A DNA stretch of 64,000 bases, taken from Acidobacteriota bacterium. Lineage in GTDB: Bacteria; Acidobacteriota; Blastocatellia; Pyrinomonadales; Pyrinomonadaceae. The notes under the pieces are model-generated. The model was not told where the DNA came from. It saw only the letters and a list, made by a program, of their open reading frames with translations, and ran no database searches. The translations under genes and the position numbers were made by a program. The stretch is taken from NCBI GenBank assembly GCA_025463135.1, contig JAOAPY010000032.1, forward strand, positions 169,456-233,455, given 5' to 3'. Of this stretch, positions 37,778 through 47,897 are shown in pieces (position 1 is the stretch's first letter; each line of letters begins with the position of its first letter).

Positions 37778-38208
37778 TCTGCTCCCAAATTTCTGCAACC
37801 TTTAAAAGCCCGTCCAACTCCACGAGCAAAGCGGCCGCTGCTCCCAATTGTCCGGCAAAGCGAAATCTGGGCCATCCTGATATCAAACGGGTCCCACACA
37901 ATGCAAGTCCGCGGAGCATCAATAGTTTCGCTTCAGTGAAATCGCTGAGGCCTGATCGCAGGCATGATTGACGTTCCCGATACGCGCTGCCCTGAGTTTC
38001 TGTATTGAAAAAAATCTTTGTAGCGCAAAATGATCGTTGAATGTAGGATTCACCGCGCGCAGGGAAGAATACCAATGCCGGTCACTTTAGCTGACATCGC
38101 AGTCTCGAAATCCGGAAGGGTAGTTTAACTGGCGGCCGGGACCCGCAAAATCCTGGCGGACCATATGTTCAACGTGATTAGTTTGCGTTACATAGGAGGC
38201 AAGCGGAG
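37778..38208. other. 431-bp gap without a convincing gene
   Basis: A minus-strand frame covers 37743-38075 but overlaps the oxidoreductase start, lacks a ribosome-binding site and looks compositionally unlike a protein. Near 38177 there is a TTAGTTTGCGTTACAT copy of the repeat family at 7588/9569, just before the ribosome-binding site of the next gene. Confidence 0.5.
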
Positions 38209-39120
38209 ATGAAACTCGCGCAGTTCAAAACGAAGGGGTCAGCATTACCACGACTGGGATTGTCGTTGAACGAACACATAATCGACGTCTCAGCTCTCGC
38301 GCTGACGGCCAAAGAGTCCGGCAGTGACGTGGCCGAATGGTTGCTCGGAGCCAATTCAACGCTCGACGTCATTGCGCGAGAATCTTCAGGACTGGAGGAC
38401 CTCAACAGTCTGGTCGGCAGCCGGGATCACACGGTTGATGACCGCGTTGTTTTCTCGCTTAGCGCAATTGAATTTCTGCCCGCCGTCAACGCCGGCAAGA
38501 TTTTGGCCATTGGACGCAACTATGCGGATCATGCGATCGAAGGCGGGGCGGAACCGCCCAAAGCACCACTCCTTTTTAACAAGCTCACCAATTCGTTGAG
38601 TGCGCACGAAGCATCGATTGTGCTGTCGCCCATCAGCACGAAGGTCGACTTTGAAGCGGAGCTAGCCGTGATTATCGGTCGCCGCGCGAAACTGGTCAGC
38701 GAAGCCGAGGCGCTTGATTATGTTTTCGGTTACTCGCTCATCAATGACGTGAGTGCCCGTGACCTGCAGTTTGGCGACGGTCAATGGGTGCGTGGCAAAG
38801 GGCTTGATACATTTGCGCCGCTCGGGCCGTTCATCACTACGCGTGACGAGATTGCGGATGTGCAGGCGCTTAACATTGAAGGACGTTTGAATGGCCAGGT
38901 CATGCAGTCATCGAACACGCGCAAGATGATTTTTACCGTGGCCTATCTGGTCTCTTATCTTTCGCAGGGGATTACGCTCGAGCCCGGTGATGTGATTGCT
39001 ACCGGCACGCCCGAGGGGGTTGGATACTTTCGCGACCCACCGGTGCTGTTGCAGGCGGGGGATGTTTATGAGATCACGATTGAGGGATTGGGGACGTTGC
39101 GGAATTCGGTATCGGCTTGA
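38209..39120 (+). CDS. Fumarylacetoacetate hydrolase family protein
   Basis: A 303-residue protein with an AGGAGGCAAGCGGAG ribosome-binding region. The C-terminal FAH fold is clear: ILAIGRNYADHAIEGG, KVDFEAELAVIIG (metal-binding Glu pair), YSLINDVSARDLQ (Asp), KGLDTFAPLGPFI and ITLEPGDVIATGTPEGVG. Members hydrolyse or decarboxylate 2-keto-enol acids; close relatives act in L-rhamnose, L-fucose or uronate side pathways (2,4-diketo-3-deoxy acids) or as ureidoglycolate lyase. The adjacent uronate locus favours a sugar-acid substrate, by inference. Confidence 0.9.
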   Translation: MKLAQFKTKGSALPRLGLSLNEHIIDVSALALTAKESGSDVAEWLLGANSTLDVIARESSGLEDLNSLVGSRDHTVDDRVVFSLSAIEFLPAVNAGKILAIGRNYADHAIEGGAEPPKAPLLFNKLTNSLSAHEASIVLSPISTKVDFEAELAVIIGRRAKLVSEAEALDYVFGYSLINDVSARDLQFGDGQWVRGKGLDTFAPLGPFITTRDEIADVQALNIEGRLNGQVMQSSNTRKMIFTVAYLVSYLSQGITLEPGDVIATGTPEGVGYFRDPPVLLQAGDVYEITIEGLGTLRNSVSA

Positions 39121-39125
39121 TTGTG

Positions 39126-39183
39126 GATCTCAGATATCTCGGATCTCAAATTTGAGATCTGAGGATCTGAGATCTGAGATCAA
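39126..39183. repeat. GATCTGAGATC repeat palindrome
   Basis: A 58-bp palindrome centred on AAATTT at about 39150, built from repeated GATCTGAG/CTCAGATC units. It lies between the FAH gene and the GH3 gene; it could be a terminator-like hairpin (no T-run), an operator array or a simple repeat. Confidence 0.65.
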
Positions 39184-39252
39184 CGGCAAAAGCCCGCTTG
39201 AAGTCGGTACCTAAACGCCTGTAACCACAAACCAAAAATCCAGGAGGAATTA

Positions 39253-41667
39253 ATGCGCAGAGTCTGCACTGTTCTACTTCTAATATCTATTCTTAATGCC
39301 AGCGGTTCAAAAGGCTCAGCACAGAGCAGTGCAGCGGCACATAAGGACATCTATCACCGAGGCTGGGACGATCTGAACAAGAACGGAAAGATGGATGTAT
39401 ACGAGGACGCAAAGGCCGACATCAATAGGCGAGTTGAAAATCTTCTCTCGCAAATGACGCTCGATGAAAAGACCTGCCAGACCGCGACGCTCTACGGGTA
39501 TAACCGCGTACTGAAAGACGAATTGCCGACCGCGGCTTGGAAGAAAGAAATCTGGAAGGACGGAATAGCCAACATCGATGAGCACCTTAACGGTTGGGCT
39601 GCCGGTTCCGAAAGCATCTACGCTACTGACATTCGCAAACATGTCTGGGCCATGAATGAAGTACAGCGATTCTTCATCGAAGACACTCGCCTTGGCATTC
39701 CCGTCGATTTCACGAATGAAGGCTTGCGAGGCCTGGCGGCTTCGATTGCCACCAGTTTTCCCTCAGAGTTGGGTATGGGTCATACGTGGGACCCGGGCCT
39801 GGTCCGCGAAATGGGACGCGTCACTGGTCTCGAAGCACGGGCGCTGGGCTATACAAATATTTACGCGCCCACACTCGACGTGTCGCGCGATCAGCGCTGG
39901 GGACGTGTCGAAGATACTTACGGCGAAGATCCCTATTTGGTTTCCCGCCTCGGCGTGGAAATGGTGAAAGGCCTGCAGCAGGACTTTACCGTGGCCGCTA
40001 CGGCCAAACACTTTGCGGTCTACAGTATCGGGAAGGGTGCACGAGAAGGCGAAGCGCGCACCGACCCGCAAACCTCGCCTCGTGAGGTCGAGAATATTTT
40101 TCTGCCGCCCTTCAAGGCGGCCATCAAAGAGGCGGGGCTGTTGGGAATTATGAGCTCGTACAATGACTATGACAGTATCCCTGTAACCGGCAGCAAGTAT
40201 TGGCTGACCGATCGTTTGCGAACCGATTTCGGCTTCAAGGGCTATGTTGTTTCTGATAGCGCGGCGGTGGAATATCTCTACAACAAGCACGCGGTGGCGG
40301 CCGATATGAAGGACGCAGTGCGTCAATCAATCGAGGCCGGTCTGAATGTGAAGACGAATTTCACCCGGCCTGAGGACTTCATTTTACCGCTGCGAAAGTT
40401 GGTTAAGGAAGGGAAGGTATCGCCCAGGACGCTCGACGATCGGGTGCGTGACGTCCTGCGCGTGAAGTTTATTATCGGCCTCTTCGATCACCCGTATGTA
40501 GCCGACGCTGAAGCGACTGCGCACCTCGTTTATTCCGCGAATCACCAGGAGGTTGCCTTGCGGGCGGCGCGCGAGAGTATGGTGCTGCTCAAAAACGAGC
40601 GGAACATCCTGCCCTTAAGCAAGCAGATCAAATCGATAGCGGTGATTGGGCCGAATGCCGATGACGACAGCACAGTGCGATATCGCTACGGGCCATCCGC
40701 GGTGAGGGCCGTGACCGTGGTGGATGCGATTCGGAAAGCATTGGGCGAGCAGGTCCAGGTCAACTATGCCAAGGGCTGTGAGATTACCAACGCCAACTGG
40801 CCGGAAACCGAAGTACTTCCCGAGCCGCTGACTAAAGAAGAGCAGCGCGAGATCGATAAAGCCGTCGAGGCGGCGCGCAAATCGGATGTGGCAGTCGTGG
40901 TGCTCGGTGACTCGCATAAGACCGTGGGAGAAAGCGCGTCGCGAACCAGTCTCGATCTCCCTGGCCGTCAATTGGAGTTGGTCCAGGCTGTCCAGGCGAC
41001 CGGCAAGCCCGTCGTGGTGGTGCTGATCAATGGACGTCCGCTGAGCATCAACTGGATCGATAAGCACGTTCCCGGAATAATCGAAGCCTGGTTTCCCGGC
41101 GTGCGCGGCAGCCGGGCGATCGCTGAAGTACTGTTTGGCGATTACAATCCGGGCGGCAAACTGACCATGACTTTTCCCCGGACCGTGGGCCAAATCCCTT
41201 TCAACTTTCCGACCAAACCGAAAGCACAATGGGAAGGCGAAAAGACCAGAGTCAACGGTGCGCTCTACTACTTTGGCCATGGGCTCAGTTACACGACATT
41301 TGTCTACAGCGACCCGCAGATAACTCCGGCCATCCAGAGCACGCGCGGTAAGATCACGGTCAGCTTCGCGGTTAAGAATACGGGCCCGCGCGAAGGCGAT
41401 GAGGTGGCCCAACTATACACGCGCGATCTGGTGAGCAGCGTTACGACTTATGAAAAGAACTTGCGGGGCTTTGAACGCATTCATCTGCAACCCGGCCAGT
41501 CAAAGACAGTTACTTTTACATTGACGCCCGACGATCTGGCCCTATGGGATCGGAATATGCGCTTTGTTGTCGAACCGGGAAAGTTTCGCGTGATGATTGG
41601 ATCTTCGTCCGAAGATATTCGTTTGACGGGCGAGTTCACGATGGTACCGGCAAGTCGGCCGCGATAG
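39253..41667 (+). CDS. Secreted GH3 glycoside hydrolase with EF-hand-like N-terminal motif
   Basis: An 804-residue protein, CAGGAGG before ATG 39253, with a signal peptide (to about residue 23). Just after it is a calcium-binding-loop motif, D-L-N-K-N-G-K-M-D-V-Y-E-D (residues about 39-51), also found in some Bacteroidetes GH3 enzymes. The GH3 barrel (DQRWGRVEDTYGEDPYL; KHFAVYSIGKG) has nucleophile D335 in GYVVSDSAAVEY, followed by the alpha/beta sandwich and a fibronectin-III-like C-terminus. It shares domain order with the GH3 at 15612 but belongs to a different subgroup. Likely a beta-glucosidase or beta-xylosidase; leading function in the uronate locus is to trim side chains or oligosaccharide ends. 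Confidence 0.92.
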   Translation: MRRVCTVLLLISILNASGSKGSAQSSAAAHKDIYHRGWDDLNKNGKMDVYEDAKADINRRVENLLSQMTLDEKTCQTATLYGYNRVLKDELPTAAWKKEIWKDGIANIDEHLNGWAAGSESIYATDIRKHVWAMNEVQRFFIEDTRLGIPVDFTNEGLRGLAASIATSFPSELGMGHTWDPGLVREMGRVTGLEARALGYTNIYAPTLDVSRDQRWGRVEDTYGEDPYLVSRLGVEMVKGLQQDFTVAATAKHFAVYSIGKGAREGEARTDPQTSPREVENIFLPPFKAAIKEAGLLGIMSSYNDYDSIPVTGSKYWLTDRLRTDFGFKGYVVSDSAAVEYLYNKHAVAADMKDAVRQSIEAGLNVKTNFTRPEDFILPLRKLVKEGKVSPRTLDDRVRDVLRVKFIIGLFDHPYVADAEATAHLVYSANHQEVALRAARESMVLLKNERNILPLSKQIKSIAVIGPNADDDSTVRYRYGPSAVRAVTVVDAIRKALGEQVQVNYAKGCEITNANWPETEVLPEPLTKEEQREIDKAVEAARKSDVAVVVLGDSHKTVGESASRTSLDLPGRQLELVQAVQATGKPVVVVLINGRPLSINWIDKHVPGIIEAWFPGVRGSRAIAEVLFGDYNPGGKLTMTFPRTVGQIPFNFPTKPKAQWEGEKTRVNGALYYFGHGLSYTTFVYSDPQITPAIQSTRGKITVSFAVKNTGPREGDEVAQLYTRDLVSSVTTYEKNLRGFERIHLQPGQSKTVTFTLTPDDLALWDRNMRFVVEPGKFRVMIGSSSEDIRLTGEFTMVPASRPR

Positions 41668-41670
41668 TTA

Positions 41671-41748
41671 TGTACTGCAGACTGCCAGCCTGCAGTTGTT
41701 ACCATGAATTCAACGACCGGCAACAGGCTGGCAGCCTGTTGTACACCG
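41671..41748. repeat. TGCAGGCTGCCAGCCTGCA-family inverted pair
   Basis: TACTGCAGACTGCCAGCCTG (41671) and CAACAGGCTGGCAGCCTGTT (41724) face each other between the GH3 and esterase genes. Other copies are at 42578 and 62828. Confidence 0.7.
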
Positions 41749-41758
41749 AGGTACTCCG

Positions 41759-42550
41759 ATGAATCGTCTGTTTTATTTTTGTCTGCTGCTGACAGCTACG
41801 GCTGCAATCGCTTCGGCGCAATCAGCTGCACCGTCACCCGCACCGGCAGATCCGTGTGCCGAAGTGAAAGCTCAGACCACTCGCCTGGAAGCCAGGCTAA
41901 GGGACTGGCCCGGCCTGGCGCGTTATAGTGAGGCCAACAGCAACGTTCCCGCGCCGGCAAAAAACGAACAGCGCGTTGTGTTCATGGGCGATTCAATTAC
42001 GGACTCTTGGGACGATCCCAAATACGGCGGCTTCTTTCCCGGCAAGCCATACCTCGATCGAGGCATCAGCGGCCAAACAACACCGCAGATGTTAATTCGT
42101 TTTCGCGCTGACGTGATTTCCCTGGCACCGAGGGTGGTGGTGATCCTCGCGGGCACGAATGACATTGCCGGCAATACCGGACCGACGACTCTCGCGGCCA
42201 TCGAAGACAATCTAATCGCTATGGTTGAACTTGCTCGCGCCCACAAGATCCGCGTCGTCCTGTCATCGGTACTTCCCATTAGTGACTACGAAAAGAACAG
42301 GGAAGGGCAACCGATCATTCGCAGCCTGCAACGACCTCCAGCACAGATTTCATCGCTTAACGAATGGATGAAGCGATATGCAGCAGCGCACGAAGCCATC
42401 TACCTGGATTACTACGCAGCCATGGCTGACGACAAAGGCTTCCTGAAGGAAGAGTTGAGCGAAGATGGCTTGCACCCTAATCAGAAAGGCTATGAAGTGA
42501 TGGCGCCGCTGGCCGAGCGGGCGATCGCCCGCAGCCTAAAGAGAAAATAA
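41759..42550 (+). CDS. Secreted SGNH/GDSL-family esterase
   Basis: A 263-residue protein with signal peptide (ending IASA-QSA) and Pro/Ala linker. SGNH blocks are all present: G77-D78-S79 (FMGDSIT, nucleophile S79), G102 in DRGISGQTT, G132-T-N134-D135, and D236-G-L-H239-P. This arrangement matches the PAF-acetylhydrolase-like/rhamnogalacturonan acetylesterase-like group. Beside carbohydrate genes it may remove acetyl groups from polysaccharide, by inference. It follows the GH3 gene after a short repeat-bearing gap. Confidence 0.9.
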   Translation: MNRLFYFCLLLTATAAIASAQSAAPSPAPADPCAEVKAQTTRLEARLRDWPGLARYSEANSNVPAPAKNEQRVVFMGDSITDSWDDPKYGGFFPGKPYLDRGISGQTTPQMLIRFRADVISLAPRVVVILAGTNDIAGNTGPTTLAAIEDNLIAMVELARAHKIRVVLSSVLPISDYEKNREGQPIIRSLQRPPAQISSLNEWMKRYAAAHEAIYLDYYAAMADDKGFLKEELSEDGLHPNQKGYEVMAPLAERAIARSLKRK

Positions 42551-42577
42551 GATCGTCAGCTCAAGCGAAATTTCCTT

Positions 42578-42603
42578 TGTACTGCAGGCTGCCAGCCTGC
42601 AGG
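42578..42603. repeat. TGCAGGCTGCCAGCCTGCA-family palindrome, split by an inserted element
   Basis: TACTGCAGGCTGCCAGCCTG at 42578 would pair with CAGCCTGTTGTACTAC at 42880, but the 258-bp element at 42621-42878 lies between them. Confidence 0.6.
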
Positions 42604-42620
42604 ATTCCCGCCGCAACAGG

Positions 42621-42878
42621 GTAGTGTCCTGTCTCTGAAGTTCGCGCAACAAATCGGCCCAGAGCGCTTGGCTGCAGAGCAGCTGAATGTCTATAGGTAA
42701 CGTGGCCCAGGGACTCTCTTCGCTCCGTAGGAGCGCAATTTGCTCTACAGAACCGAGCATCTCGCTCCTCTGGAGCGAAAACGTTTTTTCGGTGCAGTGT
42801 TGCTATAAACATTTGGCCGCGCTGCGGCCCGGGCGTCTGTCACGATTTGTTCTGCGAACTCCAGAGACAGGACACTAC
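42621..42878. repeat. 258-bp terminal-inverted-repeat element inserted in another repeat
   Basis: Arms of 36 nt, 42621-42656 (GTAGTGTCCTGTCTCTGAAG...) and 42843-42878 (...CCAGAGACAGGACACTAC), are nearly perfectly complementary. The interior has CGCTCC-GTAGGAGCG and CTCCTCTGGAG hairpins and a GGCCGCGCTGCGGCC palindrome, with no coding sequence. MITE-like. Confidence 0.75.
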
Positions 42879-42958
42879 CAGCCTGTTGTACTACGCCGCC
42901 GGTTTAGCGCTTAACCGCCCGCCAGGGGACTTCGCAAAAATAATTTAGCAAAAAGTTC

Positions 42959-42987
42959 TTGACACAAATTCGAATGAAGCATATTGT
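42959..42987 (+). promoter_or_regulatory. Sigma-70-type promoter before the ROK regulator
   Basis: TTGACA at 42959-42964, a 17-bp spacer and TATTGT at 42982-42987. The -10 box overlaps the most upstream possible TTG start (42984) of the regulator, so if the promoter is real, translation must start further down. Confidence 0.6.
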
Positions 42988-44246
42988 TCGCGCCTCGAAC
43001 AAAAGAGAGGTGCAGTCGCATCCGCAAGATAAACACCCGAGACTTTCATATTGCTACACGCACGACTTCGCGCGATATTAATCGCCGCATCGCGCTCAAT
43101 TTGATCCGTGAGCACCAACCCATTTCCCGCGCTGACCTGGCCCGGCGTATGAACATGACGCGCGGCGTAGTCAGTATTCTGGTTCAGGAGTTAATCGCCC
43201 AGGGCGTGATCTTTGAAGGCGCCACGGGTGAGGCGGCGCGCGGACGTAAACCAACTTTTCTGCACATTAGAACGCGCGATCGTTTGGCGATCGCGGTCGA
43301 CGTACGCTTCAGTAAGACCTATCTCATGCTTTGTGATTTCTCGGGGCGACAGCTTGCGCTCGAAGCGCACGATACCATTTTCGGCGTCCCGGAATTTATC
43401 AGGGATTTGTCGGTGCGAATTCGTAGAATGCTGAAAACGCACAACGCGAGGGCCACTTGTGAGGGTATCGGCGTCGTCATTCCCGGCATGGTGGATCAAC
43501 GGACCGGCCTGATTCTGAATGCGCCGGCACTCGGTTGGCGCAGTGTGGATATACGCGACAAGTTGGCCGTCGCGACGGGACTTCCGGTGCAGATAGAGAA
43601 CTCCGGGCGAGCGTGCACGCTCGCTCAATTATGGTTGGTTCGCGGCGAAGCGACAGGTCCGAATAGCTTTCTTTTTATCAGCGTTTCGGATGGTGTGGGT
43701 GTCGGCATGGTGGTCAACGGCGAGTTGGTGCGCGGTCACGATGACATTGCCGGGGAATTCGGGCACATGCCGCTCAGCCTTGATGGACCACGATGCATGT
43801 GCGGTTCTTCCGGCTGCTGGGAAGCCTATATTTCCAACCTTGCCACCCTCTCGCGCTATTTTGGGTGGAATTTGTCCAAACTCAATCCAAATAGCCTGCG
43901 CGATGCCGAACACACCTCTTTCACCGTTTCGGATCTGGTAGTGCGCGCGCGTGGCGGCGACGCAAAAGCAATAGCCGCGATCCAGGCGACAGCTCGCTTC
44001 CTCGGTCTCGGGTTGGGGACCATCGTTAACATCGCTAATCCCGACTGCATTTTTATGGACGGCGAGATCACCACTGCCTGGGATCTGATCGAAGGCACCG
44101 TGCGCCAGGCGCTCAGCGAACGCGCATTGACCGAGAGCGCCGCGCGTACGCCACTGCGCATAAGCCTCGCGCATGAGTCACCCCGATTGAGGGGTGCGGC
44201 AGCACTGATCGCGGCGCCAAGCTTTGCGGCGCCACGAGTCGCCTAG
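42984..44246 (+). CDS. ROK-family transcriptional regulator
   Basis: Up to 420 residues from TTG 42984, but a good promoter overlaps that codon, so the true start is probably downstream, near the GAGAGG at 43005 (a non-ATG codon such as ATC 43020 would be needed). The protein has an N-terminal winged helix-turn-helix (RRIALNLIREHQPISRADLARRMNMTRGVVSILVQELI) followed by a ROK domain with the zinc set G-H...C-M-C-G-S-S-G-C-W-E and an EFGHMP motif. ROK regulators are sugar-responsive repressors. Its place just before the receptor and uronate genes suggests it controls them; the ligand is unknown. Confidence 0.88.
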   Translation: MFAPRTKERCSRIRKINTRDFHIATRTTSRDINRRIALNLIREHQPISRADLARRMNMTRGVVSILVQELIAQGVIFEGATGEAARGRKPTFLHIRTRDRLAIAVDVRFSKTYLMLCDFSGRQLALEAHDTIFGVPEFIRDLSVRIRRMLKTHNARATCEGIGVVIPGMVDQRTGLILNAPALGWRSVDIRDKLAVATGLPVQIENSGRACTLAQLWLVRGEATGPNSFLFISVSDGVGVGMVVNGELVRGHDDIAGEFGHMPLSLDGPRCMCGSSGCWEAYISNLATLSRYFGWNLSKLNPNSLRDAEHTSFTVSDLVVRARGGDAKAIAAIQATARFLGLGLGTIVNIANPDCIFMDGEITTAWDLIEGTVRQALSERALTESAARTPLRISLAHESPRLRGAAALIAAPSFAAPRVA

Positions 44247-44376
44247 AGTTTGAGAAAAGCTAAACAGTACCAGGGGGCGCACAGCTTTATGGAGCAACCG
44301 GATTGCCACCGACTGTGGGCGGGTTGCTTTGCAGGTTTCGAATTTCCTTTTGAATATCTGATGGGAGGTCGCTGAC

Positions 44377-47300
44377 ATGTTAAGCGTAAGAAACTTTGGA
44401 TTACGGAAGATCCACTTTGCCGTCCTGGGACTGCTGCTCGTAATGCCCCTGGCAGTCGTCGGGCAAGTTACAACCGCCACGATCGTCGGTACCATTTCGG
44501 ATCCGAGCGGCGCCAGTATGCCCGGCGCCCAAGTCACGGCGCGCAATGTCGACACCGGCCTTACCCGCACTGCTGTTTCCGGCGAAGGCGGCAACTACCG
44601 GCTGGAGTTTCTACCGGTAGGTAACTACTCAGTTGAGGTCACGACTTCCGGCTTTAAGAAAGCTTACCTCAGCGGCATCGTGCTGCAGGTGAACGACACC
44701 GCCCGCGTGGATGTCGCCCTCACCGTTGGGCAGGTCACTGAAACCGTCACTGTCACAGAGGCGCCGCCGACGATCAATACCAGCACCGCCGAGATCGGGC
44801 GCACCATCCAGTCCGCCGAGATCACCGCGCTCCCGCTGGTTGAGCGCAACGTCTATGCGCTGCTGGATCTGACGCCCGGCGTGCAGTCTAACAATAACGG
44901 GGTAGCCACCGCGTCCACCGGCACAAGTACGTTTATCCTTGGTTATCCGGAACAGCGAACACTGATCAACGGCGGTACCGACGGCGGCACCGGCTCAGTG
45001 AACTATTACCTCGACGGCGGCATTAACATGACCAACCTGCGCAACACCGGTAACATTTTACCCAACCCGGATGCGATCCAGGAATTCCGGGTTCAGACCA
45101 ACAGCTACAACGCAGAGTATGGCCGTTATGCCAGCGGCATCATCAACGTGCTCACTAAGTCCGGCACTAACCAGTTTCACGGCTCGGCCTTTGAGTTCGT
45201 GCGCAACACGGTGTTCAATGCCAATGACTGGGGATCCACTCTGGCCAAGGCTCCTTTTCATCGCAATCAGTTTGGCGCTACCCTCGGCGGCCCAATTAAG
45301 CATGACAAGGCCTTTTTCTTCGTCTCTTACTCGGGACTGCGCCAGGCAACGAGCACATTCCTGAGCGGCGCCCGCGTTCCCACCGCCCTGGAACGCGCCG
45401 GCAACTTCACGGCATCAGCGACCAAGCCAACGGATCCTGCTACCAACGCGCCGTTCGTATGCAACGGCGTCGTCAACGTCATCTGCCCCAATCGTATCGA
45501 TCCGGTGGCGAGAAAGATCATCGATAGCTACATCCCTTTTTCCAACGTTACCCTCAGCACCGGCAACGCAGGATGGCAGGGTAATATTCCCACCCCCTAT
45601 AACTTCAACGAGTATCTGGGAAAGGTGGACTACCAGCTCACCAACGCGCATCGTTTGACCCTAAGTTACTTTAATACCGGAGGAACCAGCACCACGAAGG
45701 GCGGCAGCCCCAACGTGCCCTGGAGCCTCCAGGATTCCACGTGGCGGCAGCATAGCGTGAACGCCAGCGATGTTTGGATCTTAGGCCCAACCAAGATCAA
45801 TCAGGTCTGGTTGACTTTCTCACGGAATTTTGGCGGGCGCATAAACAGCCCCGCGACCTCGCTTACCGATCTGGGTTCCGCCTTTGTGATCCAGGGTACG
45901 CCGAATTTGCCGCAGATCACCGTCACGGGATACTTTACCCTGGGACAACAAATCGGCGGCCCGACAGCCGGCACTAACTTTTACTCCGCCCGCGACGTTT
46001 TCAGTTGGATCAAGGGCAACCACTCGCTCAAGTTGGGCGGAGAGATCTCGCTCAACAAAGATATCCAGCAGACACTGCTTAACAACTACGGAGTTTTCAC
46101 CTTCAATGCAGGTGCAACGGCAAGGGTGGCTGCCCCACCTGTGACGGCTGCGGCTGGTAACGCGCTTGCCGATTTCCTGATCGGTATTCCGAGCGCGGTC
46201 TCGCAGGATGCCCCCGTAACGGGCTACACCAATAGCTGGTACACGGCACTCTTCGTGCAGGATGATTTCAAAGTTCGTCCACGTCTGACCCTCAATCTTG
46301 GTCTGCGGTGGGACGTTCAAACGCCACCGACCGACCCGTTCAATCGCGTCGTCAACTATGTTCCCGGCCAGAAGTCCGTGGTTATTCCGAGTGCGCCTGT
46401 GGGAGCGTTGTTTTACGGCGATCCCGGGGTGGAACGTGGCGGCATTCCGACCAGCTTCAGCCATTTTTCGCCCCGCCCCGGCTTTGCGTGGGACGTGTTC
46501 GGTAACGGAAAGACGTCGATCCGTGGTGCGTTCGGCGTGTTTTATGGCAGCATCTCAGGCAACGAGTGGAACACAATGACCAACTTCCAGCCCTTTTCCA
46601 CCCGGTTGACCTTCACTAATATCAACCAAAAGACTAATGCGGCAGGCGTCCCGCTGGGAGCCTCGCTCAGCAATCCGTATAACGCTTTCGTTGGGGGAAA
46701 TCCCTTCCCGTACAAGGGGACATTTACAACCGGCGGAGGCCTCTTCCCGGTGGCATCGGATTTCAAGTGGCCGCGCACGTACCAGATGAACGTTTCCGTG
46801 CAGCGTCAGGTGACTAAAGATATAGTCGTGGGTGCGGCTTATGTTGGCACGTCCAGCCACGACCTTCCTTTTGCGCGTGACATCAACTACCCCGTGCTTA
46901 CCGCCACGGCCACCAGTGCGGGAGCGAACATTCTCGCACGGCGGCCCAACCCACTGTTCGGTGCCGTGCTACAACTGCAATCGGACCAAACCGCTTCCTA
47001 CAAAGGCCTGCAAATCACCAGCGCCATGCGGATGAGCCACCATCTAACCTTTAACGCCTTCTACACCTAGAGCAAGACCCTTAGCAGTGCAGAGCTTTAC
47101 AACAGCACGAATCAGGGGTTGGCACAGAACTATAGCAAGCTTGCAGAAGAACAGGGCGCCGGCGACAGCGACCAGCGACACGTCTTTAGCATGAGTCTCA
47201 CCTACAAGCCCGATTACTTTGGCAAAGGCAGTAACGGCATTCTACGTAGTATCTTCAACGGCTGGAGTGTCTCCCCCATCATCAAGATGCGCAGCGGCCT

Positions 47301-47721
47301 TCCGTTCACCGTCACCAACGGCAACGTTGACGCCAACCTCGATGGCAGCACTAACGACCGGGCGCAGTTGGTCGGGGATCCCCACCTCGACAATCCCACG
47401 GCGGCTCACTGGTTCAATACGGCCGCTTTTGCCCAAAACAAAGTCGTTACCGGGGTCGCCACCGATGGCAGCTCGGCCCGCAACCTTCTCTATGGGCCGG
47501 GTTATAAGACTGTCGATCTGGCCCTCTCCCGCGACTTTAGTTTGAGCGAGCGCTTCAAGCTCCGCTTCCGGGCCGAGGCCACGAATGCCTTCAACCACGT
47601 CAACCTCGGACAGCCGGGCACTGCCGTTCCAGCCGCTGGTGTGACATCCGCCAGCTTTGGCGTTATCACTTCGGCCAACTCGATGCGCAAGATGCAGTTT
47701 GGCTTGCGGTTGACCTTCTGA
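44377..47721 (+). pseudogene. TonB-dependent receptor (Oar-like) interrupted by an in-frame amber codon
   Basis: GGGAGG precedes ATG 44377. The N-terminus has a signal peptide (to about residue 29), a carboxypeptidase-regulatory-like domain (GTISDPSGASMPGAQVTARN), a plug (EIGRTIQSAEITALPLVERN; FRVQTNSYNAEYGRYASG) and a long barrel. The frame stops at TAG 47068-47070 after NAFYT and continues in the same frame (SKTLSSAELYN...) to 47721, ending in GLRLTF, a proper barrel C-terminus. In this family the position reads Y-x-W-S-K (the other receptor here has YRWSKS), so a single TGG-to-TAG change explains it. Without readthrough the barrel loses its last about 217 residues. Intact length would be 1114 residues. 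A sequencing error or nonsense suppression are alternatives. Confidence 0.88.
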
Positions 47722-47897
47722 AGTTTTTTCCAAGGACCCCCACAGGGTGTGAAAACTCCGGCGGAGCGCAATGGTTGTCTATAGTTACATTGCGCTCCTC
47801 CAGAGTTAACTCCTTGCAGCGGCGACATGATCTAGAACAATTCGCGATCGATGGCCCCCACCACTACTCTCAATCGAACGATGATCGACATCAAGCC

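Noticed and set aside
37743..38075. Minus-strand reading frame of 110 codons
   Set aside because: It overlaps the start of the Gfo/Idh/MocA gene on the same strand, has no ribosome-binding site and no recognisable protein features.
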